The notes under the pieces were generated by a model. It did no database searches. It was given only the letters and a program-made list of their open reading frames with translations, and had not been told where the DNA came from. Both the position numbers and the translations under genes were made by a program. From assembly GCF_019973735.1 (NCBI RefSeq), contig NZ_AP024463.1, positions 2,046,001-2,110,000 of the forward strand: a stretch of 64,000 nt of DNA. Direction: 5' to 3'. Positions within the stretch are counted from its first letter, which is position 1, and every line of letters begins with the position of its first letter. The stretch comes from Arachnia rubra (GTDB lineage: Bacteria; Actinomycetota; Actinomycetes; Propionibacteriales; Propionibacteriaceae). Below, piece by piece: positions 17,441 to 25,882 of the stretch.

Positions 17441-19972
17441 ATGACTAATCTCAGCGACCTCTTGCCCCAAGACCCCTCCCCCGATTCTCTCCTGGAGATC
17501 TTCACCACCTGGGTCGAGGACTCGGGAATCTCGCTGTACCCGCACCAGGAGGAGTCGCTGCTGGCTATTCTCACCGGCGACAACGCCATCATCACCACGC
17601 CGACGGGTTCCGGGAAATCACTGATCGCGCTCGGCGCCCACTTCGCGGCGCTCGCGGAGGGCCGCAGCACCTGGTACACCGCCCCGATCAAGGCCCTGGT
17701 GAACGAGAAATTCTTCGCCCTGTGCGATGCCTTCGGAGCTGAAAATGTCGGAATGGTCACCGGAGACGCCTCCGTCAATGCGGATGCCCCCATCATCTGC
17801 TGCACCGCCGAGATCCTGGCAAACCTGGCGCTGCGTGAGGGCCGGGACGCCAAAGTCAGTCAGGTAGTGATGGACGAGTTCCATTTCCTCGCCGAGCCAG
17901 AGCGTGGCTGGGCATGGCAGGTTCCGCTGGTTGAGCTGCCCCAGGCGCAGTTCGTCATCATGTCCGCGACTCTGGGGGATGTGACAGGTCTTGCGAAGGA
18001 CCTCACCCGGCGCACCGGACGCGAGACTGCCGTGATCGGCGGGGTAACACGCCCCGTCCCTCTGACCTATCGCTGGTCCCTGGCACCAGTACACGAGACC
18101 ATCGCGGAGATCATCGAGACACATCAGGCTCCCGTCTACATCGTCCATCCCACCCAGGGGGCCGCTGTCGAACAGGCAGCGGCGCTGCTCAGCCAGGGAG
18201 TGGTGCGCAAGCACGGAGCTGCGGTCCCGGATGAGCTGAAACAGGCGCTGGCAGGCTTCCCGTTCGCCGGTGGTTTCGGGGCGACATTGTCGAAGCTGCT
18301 GCGTGGCGGGATCGGCGTTCATCACGCGGGGATGCTGCCCCGTTACCGGCGGCTCGTGGAGCAGCTGGCACAGCGCGGACTGCTGGCGGTGATCTGCGGC
18401 ACCGACACCCTAGGGGTGGGGATCAACGTCCCCATCCGTACCGTATTGTTCAGTTCCCTGACAAAGTTCGACGGCCGGCGGCAACGCGTACTGCGCAGCC
18501 GTGAGTTCCACCAGATCGCGGGGCGCGCTGGCCGGGCCGGTTTCGACCCCATCGGCTATGTCGTAGCCCAGGCACCTGAACACGAGGTGGAGAACGCCCG
18601 GATCCTCGCCAGGCACCAGGGGGACGAGAAGAAACTGCGTTCGGTGCGCCGGAAGAAGCCACCGGAGGGTTTCGTGAACTACACGGAGGCCACCTTCAAC
18701 AAGCTGATCGAATCGGTGCCGGAGCAGCTGCATGCACGGATGAGGATCAGCCATGCCCTGCTGCTGAACCTGTTGCAGCGCAACGAGGAGACCAGCATCG
18801 CGGTGACGCGCCTCATCGACTCCACCCATCCGGAGCCGAAGGCCCGCCGGGCCATGCTGCGAAGGGCCGTCGGGCTTGGTCGTTCACTGCTGCGGGCCGA
18901 GGTGGCCACCCGGCTGCCCGATCCGACCCCCGGTGGCCGCCGGTACGAGCTGAACGTCGACCTGCAACGCGACTTCGCCCTCAACCAGCCCTTATCGGCC
19001 TTCGCGCTGTCTGTGATAGAGACCCTCGACCCGGCCTCCGCGGACTACGCCCTCGACGTGGTCTCGGTGATCGAGGCCACGCTGGAGGATCCACGGGTGC
19101 TGCTGCTGGCCCAGCAGTTCAAGGCACGCGGTCAGGCTGTCGCCGAGATGAAGGCCGATGGGTGGGACTACGAGGAGCGGATGGATGCCTTGGAGGAGGT
19201 CACCTGGCCGCAACCTCTGGCAGAGCTGCTGGAGCGGGCGCACATTGAATACTCCGTGAGGCACCCCTGGTTGTCGGAAACTCCCGTGAGCCCCAAGTCG
19301 GTGGTGCGGGACATGTACTCGCAGGGCATGACGTTCGGCGAATACGTGGCCCATTACAAGCTACAGCGCACCGAGGGACTGCTGCTGCGTTACCTGACCG
19401 ACGCCTACCGGGCGCTGCGGCAAAGCATCCCGGAAGGCCTGCGCACTGACGATCTGGAGGACCTGATCGCCTGGCTCGGCGAGACCACCCGGCTGGTTGA
19501 CTCATCGCTGCTGGATGAGTGGAACGAACTCGCAGCCCTGGCCGGGGTGCCTGCGGAGCAGCGGGCTGAGGCCGCTCCGCCAGCCCGCCCAGTGACGGGC
19601 AACGGGCGCGCCTTCAGGGTGATGGTGAGAAACGCCATGTGGCGGCGGGTGGAGTTGTGTGCCGATGACGACGTGGATGCGCTGGCCGCCCTCACCAGCG
19701 GCGATCCCATGACCCGGCAACGCTGGGATGACGCCCTCGGCAACTACTGGGACGAGCACGAGGATATAGGCGTCGGGGCGGATGCTCGTGGCCCTGCTTT
19801 CTTCATTGTGGAGGAGCACCGAGGCGGACGGCTGTGGGAGGTACGGCAGATCATCGATGACCCGGCGGGGAACCGGGACTGGTCGATCTTCGCAACGGTG
19901 GACCTGGACGCCTCAGACACCGCTGGCGAGTTGATGCTGAAAACCCTGGACTTCAGCCGCCTGGACGGCTGA
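17441..19972 (+). CDS. DEAD/DEAH-box helicase with DUF3516 C-terminal region
   Basis: This 843-residue superfamily 2 helicase is probably an RNA helicase related to the Ski2 group. Motif I is TPTGSGKS, motif II is MDEFHFL, motif III is MSAT, and motif VI is QIAGRAGRAG. A long C-terminal extension matches the actinobacterial DUF3516 type, and its last 150 residues are a separate domain. The start at 17441 (MTNLSDLLPQDP) is preferred to upstream in-frame starts at 17378 and 17414. It is followed at once by a terminator. It is divergent from the MoxR operon; a functional link is possible but unproved, because this helicase is also found elsewhere. Confidence 0.9.
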   Translation: MTNLSDLLPQDPSPDSLLEIFTTWVEDSGISLYPHQEESLLAILTGDNAIITTPTGSGKSLIALGAHFAALAEGRSTWYTAPIKALVNEKFFALCDAFGAENVGMVTGDASVNADAPIICCTAEILANLALREGRDAKVSQVVMDEFHFLAEPERGWAWQVPLVELPQAQFVIMSATLGDVTGLAKDLTRRTGRETAVIGGVTRPVPLTYRWSLAPVHETIAEIIETHQAPVYIVHPTQGAAVEQAAALLSQGVVRKHGAAVPDELKQALAGFPFAGGFGATLSKLLRGGIGVHHAGMLPRYRRLVEQLAQRGLLAVICGTDTLGVGINVPIRTVLFSSLTKFDGRRQRVLRSREFHQIAGRAGRAGFDPIGYVVAQAPEHEVENARILARHQGDEKKLRSVRRKKPPEGFVNYTEATFNKLIESVPEQLHARMRISHALLLNLLQRNEETSIAVTRLIDSTHPEPKARRAMLRRAVGLGRSLLRAEVATRLPDPTPGGRRYELNVDLQRDFALNQPLSAFALSVIETLDPASADYALDVVSVIEATLEDPRVLLLAQQFKARGQAVAEMKADGWDYEERMDALEEVTWPQPLAELLERAHIEYSVRHPWLSETPVSPKSVVRDMYSQGMTFGEYVAHYKLQRTEGLLLRYLTDAYRALRQSIPEGLRTDDLEDLIAWLGETTRLVDSSLLDEWNELAALAGVPAEQRAEAAPPARPVTGNGRAFRVMVRNAMWRRVELCADDDVDALAALTSGDPMTRQRWDDALGNYWDEHEDIGVGADARGPAFFIVEEHRGGRLWEVRQIIDDPAGNRDWSIFATVDLDASDTAGELMLKTLDFSRLDG

Positions 19973-20002
19973 GGCGCGTCCCCATCACAGGGGACACGCC
20001 TC
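19971..20002 (+). terminator. Rho-independent-like terminator after the helicase
   Basis: GAGGCGCGTCCCC (19971-19983) pairs with GGGGACACGCCTC (19990-20002). The 13-base stem has one mismatch and a six-base loop. A T-rich run (TCCTTTCATATTTTG) follows. The stem overlaps the helicase stop codon. Confidence 0.75.
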
Positions 20003-20030
20003 ATGTCCTTTCATATTTTGTTCTGACAGC

Positions 20031-20087
20031 TATCAGCCAGTTCCAGACTTCACGTGAAGTGACGGTGCAACTGTCAATTGGCTGATA
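20031..20087. repeat. Nested inverted repeats downstream of the protease gene
   Basis: TATCAGCCA (20031-20039) and TGGCTGATA (20079-20087) are perfect inverted arms. Between them lies a perfect 14-base palindrome, ACTTCACGTGAAGT (20047-20060). The element sits in the convergent gap between the helicase and the protease stop codons. It could be the protease terminator, a protein-binding site, or a recombination scar; the sequence alone does not decide. Confidence 0.5.
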
Positions 20088-20126
20088 CCAAGGCTAAGTT
20101 CCCCATTGCCTTGATGCCCAGTTCCA

Positions 20127-21164
20127 TCAGGCATCGCGCAGCTGGAGGATATTCCGGGGATTGGGTGCGGCAAGCAGCTCGGTGAGAGCACATTTGGATT
20201 TTGAATTTGCACCGGGACCTACGCACCGCGAGGTCACCGCCCAGGTGTATCCCAGATTCTGCTCGCCGTGATCCTTGATCCAAGGCCCACCAGATGCCCC
20301 CTCATTCATTCTGCACTGCATCACGGAGTCAGCAGACCGAGCAGTGGAAGAGCCGTCGCAGAAGTAAGGAAGCGAACCATCAAATGGAGTTTCCGCTGGA
20401 TAACCCCAGATGCGACTGCCGGAGACAGTCCCGCTACCTCCCCCTATGAGGCCATTCCCGCCTACTGCCTGCGTAATGGTACGGCCATCCTTAACACCGA
20501 GGCTCACAAAACCTTGATCGTAGCGGTAGTTACCCTGCTTCCAGCCTTGGAATACGACCGCCCTGGAGCCATACCAGATCCCCTGCGGTCCAGATCCTTT
20601 GTAATAGGCAGGGATGAATGCAAAATTCTTGTACCAATCTGTACCGCCATCTCCCGGATGAATACAGTGACCTGCGGTGATGATCTTTGTTCCATCACCG
20701 CCAGCCACTGCGGAAGCTGTACAGCTGCTCGATCCCTTGGGTGTCGTGAAGAACAGCCGCCCCACAGTGCTCGGGACCTTGACTTGATCATTAGGGCCGG
20801 CGCCAGAACCGGCGTAACTACCCACGGCCAGGTCCCCAACATCAGACTGTGGTTTCACCGGTTCAGAGCTAACGATGTCCTCCCCCTGTCGCACCTCAGC
20901 CTGTTCCTCCCCAGCAGGCGTATGGGATTCACCAAGAGTCCCGACTGGTGAATCCAGGGGTGTCGCAGAATCCAGCCGCTCCTGCGTCCAGAACTGCTCT
21001 GTCTCAGCCACCTCCTCAGGAGAGACCCCATGCGCCAGAGAATCTCCAGGCTGCTCCGCATCAGAGGTGTTGTCCGCATACGCCGGAAAGGCAATTCCAG
21101 CCATGAATGTGAGAGTGGCCGCTAATGCCGCGGCTGCTCCGCCTACTCTATTTCTTTTCTTCAT
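20127..21164 (-). CDS. Secreted trypsin-like serine protease with propeptide
   Basis: The 345-residue precursor has a signal peptide with probable cleavage after AYA at residue 30. A propeptide region carries SPEEVAETEQFWTQER (48-63), a motif frequent ahead of actinobacterial secreted proteases. The chymotrypsin-fold domain has His166 in TAGHC, Asp216 in YRYDQGF and Ser291 in GASGGPW, so the triad is complete. Cys148/Cys167 and later cysteine pairs could form disulfides. It is probably exported and matured outside the cell. Base composition is clearly less GC-rich than in the flanking genes. A promoter lies just upstream. The next gene on this strand (21693-22046) shares only the propeptide. 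Substrate specificity is unknown. Confidence 0.9.
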   Translation of the reverse strand: MKKRNRVGGAAAALAATLTFMAGIAFPAYADNTSDAEQPGDSLAHGVSPEEVAETEQFWTQERLDSATPLDSPVGTLGESHTPAGEEQAEVRQGEDIVSSEPVKPQSDVGDLAVGSYAGSGAGPNDQVKVPSTVGRLFFTTPKGSSSCTASAVAGGDGTKIITAGHCIHPGDGGTDWYKNFAFIPAYYKGSGPQGIWYGSRAVVFQGWKQGNYRYDQGFVSLGVKDGRTITQAVGGNGLIGGGSGTVSGSRIWGYPAETPFDGSLPYFCDGSSTARSADSVMQCRMNEGASGGPWIKDHGEQNLGYTWAVTSRCVGPGANSKSKCALTELLAAPNPRNILQLRDA

Positions 21165-21692
21165 ACTTCACTTCTCTTTCCAATATTATAGGAACCTATG
21201 AGGCTTGTTTCACAGCCGCAGCCAATCTGCTCTGACAAAAATTTTGCTGTTTGCCGGCCGCCCTATGAATAAGCTTCTATAATGACAGCCCTGAGCCCTC
21301 ATCGAAGCCAACTATCCGCTGACAATCACACAATCTCAGGACTTTTGAGAGGCTTTCCGCAACCACAAGCAAACTTATTTGACAAGGACTTTTACTGAAA
21401 CGAAAGCCCTCTTGGAGAGCCTCACTATCCAATACTACCCATCATAAATAATCTCTAATGTACAACAGCCTCCTTCCAGGCATTACTTCATTATCACCCA
21501 GCGCCTGAAGGTCGCAACAAAGGCTATTCATGGCCAGCTCATGAGCACCGAATCCCATTATCGGAGACTGACCACTCACAGCTGTGAATAACCCTCAAAA
21601 TCTAACGACACCCCATCGGCGCATAGACTAGGGAAGCCAGAATCTACCCAAAATCTTTAGATCATGATATACAGGCAATAGAATTATTGCAT
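21165..21692. other. AT-rich intergenic stretch, no gene found
   Basis: These 528 bases hold the protease promoter at their left end and otherwise no open frame of useful length on either strand. Composition is much richer in A and T than the rest of the window. No tRNA, transposon end or long repeat was recognised. Confidence 0.6.
21185..21213 (-). promoter_or_regulatory. Sigma-70-type promoter of the secreted protease
   Basis: On the minus strand a perfect -10 box TATAAT (21185-21190) lies 17 bases from a GTGAAA -35 box (21208-21213, four of six matches). Transcription would begin about 14 bases before the ATG at 21164, leaving a short leader with AGAGAAG as ribosome site. Confidence 0.55.
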
Positions 21693-22046
21693 CTAAGCTT
21701 CAGATTGCGATTCCATAATCCACTTTCTGAGAGAATTAAAAGCATCAGCTAGGACAATACAGGCTAGGGATACACCAATCCAAAAAGTAAATTTTATTGA
21801 TGTATTCTCAGGCTCAGGCATCTCCGCTGGAATCGCCTCGGCCATGCGCTCCGGAGTCCAGTACTCCTCCGTTCTGGCGATTTCCTCGGGCGAAAACGTA
21901 TGCGATATCGACTCCGCACCCCGGTTTCCAGTGATTCCATGTCCCAAGGATGCCGGAGGAGCAAATCCAACCATAAGCACTATCGATGCCACAAAAAATA
22001 CAGTCGGCCTCAATATTGTATTTAATCTTACATTTCTTCTTTTCAC
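21693..22046 (-). CDS. Membrane-anchored propeptide-only paralogue of the secreted protease
   Basis: The 117-residue product has an N-terminal signal sequence (hydrophobic residues 14-33). A region at residues 45-75 aligns with the propeptide of the protease at 20127-21164: HTFSPEEIARTEEYWTPERM here against HGVSPEEVAETEQFWTQERL there. I count 15 identities in 31 positions. Instead of a protease domain it has a membrane segment at about 86-103 and a short basic tail. It could be a membrane-bound inhibitor or folding aid for the protease, or the remnant of a lost protease gene. The frame is intact, and a GAGGAAGGG ribosome site precedes the GTG start. It lies within an AT-rich island. Confidence 0.7.
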   Translation of the reverse strand: MKRRNVRLNTILRPTVFFVASIVLMVGFAPPASLGHGITGNRGAESISHTFSPEEIARTEEYWTPERMAEAIPAEMPEPENTSIKFTFWIGVSLACIVLADAFNSLRKWIMESQSEA

Positions 22047-22313
22047 GCTTCACCCTTCCTCTCGATTATTAACCCCACAGAGGTGATAGCCAGAACCAGA
22101 GCATCTAGGCCCAACCTGACAACCAAGCACCTCCCCGGCAACAGACAACACTGATGGATATTTCAACTGCCTCACGCAGCTCCATCGTCGCCAGGATGCT
22201 ATGACGAATTTAGATTGACGTTAGTTCACCGGGGGCGATTTCGCAACCCTTGATAATTCAGACGCGAAAATTTATGCAGTCATTGTCTGTTCGCAACCAA
22301 GAATTCCCAGCAC

Positions 22314-23147
22314 TCAGGACAGCCGGGGCAGGATCTGCTCGGTGAACAGCGGAGCCCAGCTCGGTTGGGGGCGCGCAGGATCGACGAAGACTGCCTCGGC
22401 GATCTCAGCCCGCGGCCGAGGAAGGTGAGCGAGAGGTTCTGGGGCTTTGAAAACATCGGCGACCACGACGGTGTGAGCCTCGTTGGCTGCCGGAGCGCGA
22501 TACTGTCCCAGCGGGATCAGCCTGCCCGGACCGAGGTCCAGGCCCAGTTCCTCTCGTAACTCTCTGGATGCGCACTGCTCCGGGGTCTCTCCCGGTTCGG
22601 GCTTTCCGCCCGGATTCAGGAATGCCTCCGTGCCACGCTTGCGGACCAGCAGCACCTGGCCCGTCGCGTCGGTCAGGACAACGGCGCTGACGCGGATCTC
22701 TCCTGGTCTCAGCATTCTCAGGTGGGGGATCCCTGCCTCCAGGTACTCCTCCCCCACTGTTGTGAATCCGAAGTCCTGGTAGAGCGGCACCACATAACTC
22801 TGTGCGTGGATGACGAAAGGTTTTTTACCCAATCGGCCCAGCGCCGCCGCGATCAATCGCCGCGCCAATCCCTCGCCACGGCGGTCAGCCCGGACAGCCA
22901 CGCGCCCGAACGACTGGGATACTCCAAGCTCCGGCTCATCAAGCTCTACGGTGCGCAGATAAGCTGCACAGCCACCCACATCGGGGACCCACCAGTGACG
23001 GGTTCTGGGGTCACGGTCGAAGGCATCGAAGTCGGGAGTGTCAGCACGCTGTTCCACGAAGAACACCTCGGATCTCAGGCACACGATCTCGAAGAGCTCG
23101 TCCTTGGTCAGTTCTTCCCAGGCCTTGACCTGAATCATGCTGTCCAA
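22314..23147 (-). CDS. GNAT acetyltransferase-Nudix hydrolase fusion
   Basis: This is a two-domain protein of 277 residues. The first half resembles the ElaA-type GNAT fold (FEIVCLRSEVFFVEQR, then VAVRADRRGEGLARRL at the acetyl-CoA site). The second half is a Nudix hydrolase with a complete box from about residue 180: GGKPEPGETPEQCAS followed by RELREELGL. Nudix enzymes cleave nucleoside-diphosphate-linked compounds. The TTG at 23147 has GGAGG five bases upstream; the ATG at 23138 is the alternative. A long upstream in-frame extension has non-coding character. Substrates are unknown. Confidence 0.85.
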   Translation of the reverse strand: MDSMIQVKAWEELTKDELFEIVCLRSEVFFVEQRADTPDFDAFDRDPRTRHWWVPDVGGCAAYLRTVELDEPELGVSQSFGRVAVRADRRGEGLARRLIAAALGRLGKKPFVIHAQSYVVPLYQDFGFTTVGEEYLEAGIPHLRMLRPGEIRVSAVVLTDATGQVLLVRKRGTEAFLNPGGKPEPGETPEQCASRELREELGLDLGPGRLIPLGQYRAPAANEAHTVVVADVFKAPEPLAHLPRPRAEIAEAVFVDPARPQPSWAPLFTEQILPRLS

Positions 23148-23243
23148 TGAATCCTCCGCCTCCGCTCGCCTTCTGCATGGATGTCGCTTTGCCTGCGTGA
23201 CGTAATCTGGAGCATACAGGGCGCTTTGTAGGAGTGATGTGCT

Positions 23244-23972
23244 GTGACCCTTGGTGGTTTGTTGGTCATGATGATTGTTGCCGGGCTGGTTTTCCTGGCT
23301 TTGCGGGGTACACGCGCGCTCGGCGCGGGGCAACAGCCTCAACAGCTCAGCGCCGGGCCGGTTCGCTACGGCGAGACCCCGATCGGGGACGCGGCCCGCG
23401 CTTCCCTGGACAGCGACATCACACGATTCGGCGACGAGCTCCGCGAACTGGACATGGATGTGGTGGGGCTTGAGCTCAACGCGGAAGCCCAGGCCAACTA
23501 CACAGAGGCCCTGGATGCCTACGAGAACGCCAAGCAGGCCATGAACCAGGCGCGCTATGAATCCGATGCCACCGCCATCGCCCACATCCTTGAGGAGGGG
23601 CGTTACGCGATAGCTTGCGTGAAGTCCCGGGCACAGGGCGAGCCACTCCCGGAGCGCCGCCCACCGTGCTTCTTCGATCCATCGCATGGCCCATCCACCC
23701 GCAACGTCACCTGGGCCCCCGCAGGTGGCACGCCCCGCGAGGTCCCGGCCTGCGCGCTGGATGCCGCACGCATCAGCTCAGGCACTACCCCACACATCCG
23801 CATGGTGCAGCAGGGCTACCAGACGATTCCCTACTGGGAGGATCAAGCACACGCTGCCTACACACGTGGCTACTACCAGCAGTACGGGTTAGATCCGGCA
23901 GTTCGCGGCCTAGCCCAGGGAGCCTTGATGCTCGGCGGCTTCTCCCTGCTGATGGGGCTCTTCGACGACTAA
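23244..23972 (+). CDS. Membrane-anchored protein with CFFDPSHGPS motif, function unknown
   Basis: The 242-residue product begins with one membrane segment (residues 3-20), followed by a soluble helical region (DMDVVGLELNAEAQANYTEA). A conserved-looking block PPCFFDPSHGPSTRNVTWAP then ends in VPACALDAARI, and a second hydrophobic stretch lies at the C-terminus (GALMLGGFSLLMGLF). The Cys pair around the block may bind metal or form a disulfide. I recall similar blocks in uncharacterised actinobacterial proteins but know no function. The GTG start has GGAG nine bases upstream. The frameshifted helicase follows 70 bases downstream on the same strand. Confidence 0.7.
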   Translation: MTLGGLLVMMIVAGLVFLALRGTRALGAGQQPQQLSAGPVRYGETPIGDAARASLDSDITRFGDELRELDMDVVGLELNAEAQANYTEALDAYENAKQAMNQARYESDATAIAHILEEGRYAIACVKSRAQGEPLPERRPPCFFDPSHGPSTRNVTWAPAGGTPREVPACALDAARISSGTTPHIRMVQQGYQTIPYWEDQAHAAYTRGYYQQYGLDPAVRGLAQGALMLGGFSLLMGLFDD

Positions 23973-24042
23973 CAGGGCAGCCCGGCACACGCCACCGGCA
24001 AAACCAGCTGCTCTCCCATCCTGGGGTACGCTTCGAACCCGT

Positions 24043-25792
24043 ATGACTTCCTCGGCGTTCGAACATCTCTCCCCCGCCTTCCCGCAGCGCGCTGCCTGGG
24101 GTACTGCCCAGAGTCTCCGCGCCTGGCAGGTGGCGGCCCTCGAACTCTACGAGACATCCCAGCCTCGTGATTTCCTGTGTGTCGCCACCCCCGGGGCAGG
24201 CAAGACCACTTTTGCGCTGCGCGTGGCACATCAGCTACTTCACACACGCACCGTGAAACGCATCGTGGTGGTCACCCCCACGGAACATCTGAAGACGCAG
24301 TGGGCGGATGCCGCCGCCCGGGTCGGCATCCACCTCGATCCCGGCACTGGTGGGGTGAGGCGAGGACGTTCCAGGCAGTTCGACGGATCGGTGGTGACCT
24401 ATGCGGGAGTCTCGATACGCGCCTACGCCTACGAGGCGCTCTGCAATCAGGTCTCCACCCTGGTGATCTTCGACGAGATCCACCATGCCGGCGATGCCCG
24501 GAGCTGGGGCGATGGCGTTCTCCAGGGCTTTTCTGAGGCGACGCGGCGCCTGGCACTGACGGGTACCCCGTTCCGCTCGGATGACAACCCGATCCCGTTC
24601 GTCGCCTATGAGGAGTCCGTATCCGGGGTGAAGACGTCGCGGGCCGACTACACCTACGGGTACCGGGAGGCCCTGGCTGACCATGTCGTCCGACCCGTGA
24701 TCTTCATGAACTACGGCGGGCAGATGCGCTGGCGGATGCGTTCAGGTGAGGTCTTGGACGCGGACCTGGGAACGATGCTGACCAAGGATCTGACCGCTCA
24801 CGCCTGGCGCACAGCACTGTCCCCCACCGGGGAGTGGATCCCAGCGGTGCTGCGGGCCGCCGACCAGCGGCTGACGCAGGTACGCCGCTCCATCCCCGAC
24901 GCAGGCGGGCTGGTGATAGCCACCAATCAGACTGTGGCCCGGGCCTACGCGAAGATCCTCACCCAGATCACGGGGAAACGTCCCACGGTGATTCTCTCGG
25001 ACGACGCCAAGGCCGGCGGGAAGATCGAGGAGTTTGCCGAGAGCGGCGACCGCTGGATGGTCGCTGTCCGTATGGTCTCGGAGGGAGTGGACGTGCCCCG
25101 GCTCGCGGTCGGGGTGTATGCCACTTCCACGTCGACGCCACTGTTCTTCGCCCAGGCGGTAGGACGTTTCGTACGCTCCAGGCGTCGCGGTGAGGTGGCG
25201 ACGGTGTTCCTGCCCACCGTTCCGATACTGCTGGCCCACGCAGCTACCCTGGAACGGCAACGTGATCACGTGCTGGGACCCCCCCCGCTCCGAGGAAACC
25301 GATATCTGGGCCGAGACGGAGGCACTGATCAAGGCCGCCAATCGCAGCGAGTCCGCCTCCGATGACCTGCTGGGTGAATTCGAAGCCCTCGATTCCCAAG
25401 CCACCTTCGACCATGTGTTGTTCGAGTCCCAGGCCTTCGGTATGCATGCTGAGCCCACGTCCCAGGACGAACTCGATTACCTGGGGCTCCCCGGCCTCCT
25501 TGAGCCTGACCAGGTGAGCACGCTCCTGGCTGACCGGCAACGCCGGCAGCTCAAACGCCGGGAACGCAAGGACCCGAAGTCGAAACCAGAGGTGCCACTT
25601 CACCGGGCACTCGCGAACCAGCGCAAGGAGCTCAATTCCCTCGTCGCCCAGCTCGCCCGTCTTGAACAGCGTCCTCACAGCCACGTCCACGCCGATCTGC
25701 GCCGCGAATGTGGAGGGCCGCCACTGGCCCAGGCCACGACCGAGCAAGTGACCGAACGCATAGCCAAGGCTAGGAGCTGGCTCAGGCGCTGA
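24043..25792 (+). pseudogene. DEAD/DEAH-type helicase, frameshifted near residue 414
   Basis: This is a superfamily 2 helicase. Motif I is TPGAGKTT, motif II is IFDEIHHAG, motif III is LTGTPFR, and motif VI is QAVGRFVRSRR. After ERQRDHVLGPP the first frame turns into nonsense (LRGNRYLGRDGG) and stops at 25365. The family-like continuation RSEETDIWAETEALIKAANR is in another frame and runs to 25792. Deleting one C from the eight-C run at 25279-25286 joins them into one protein of about 580 residues. All helicase motifs lie before the break, so a truncated but motor-complete protein is possible. The extra base may be a sequencing error or a slippage site. Confidence 0.85.
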
Positions 25793-25882
25793 AAAGGTGC
25801 CGTTCCGCTGACTCGCGATTCCACGAGCCTGGACGAAGGAGGACAGCCGCCGTTTCAAGCCGCCCGGCACTACGCTTGGGAC

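Noticed and set aside
17314-17853. N-terminal extension of the SWIM protein
   Set aside because: It would run antisense into the first 400 bases of the helicase; the family start at 17313 is well supported.
24001-24042. tRNA end suggested by CTTCGAACCC before the helicase start
   Set aside because: No acceptor stem, anticodon arm or cloverleaf can be drawn around it; the resemblance to a T-loop is chance.
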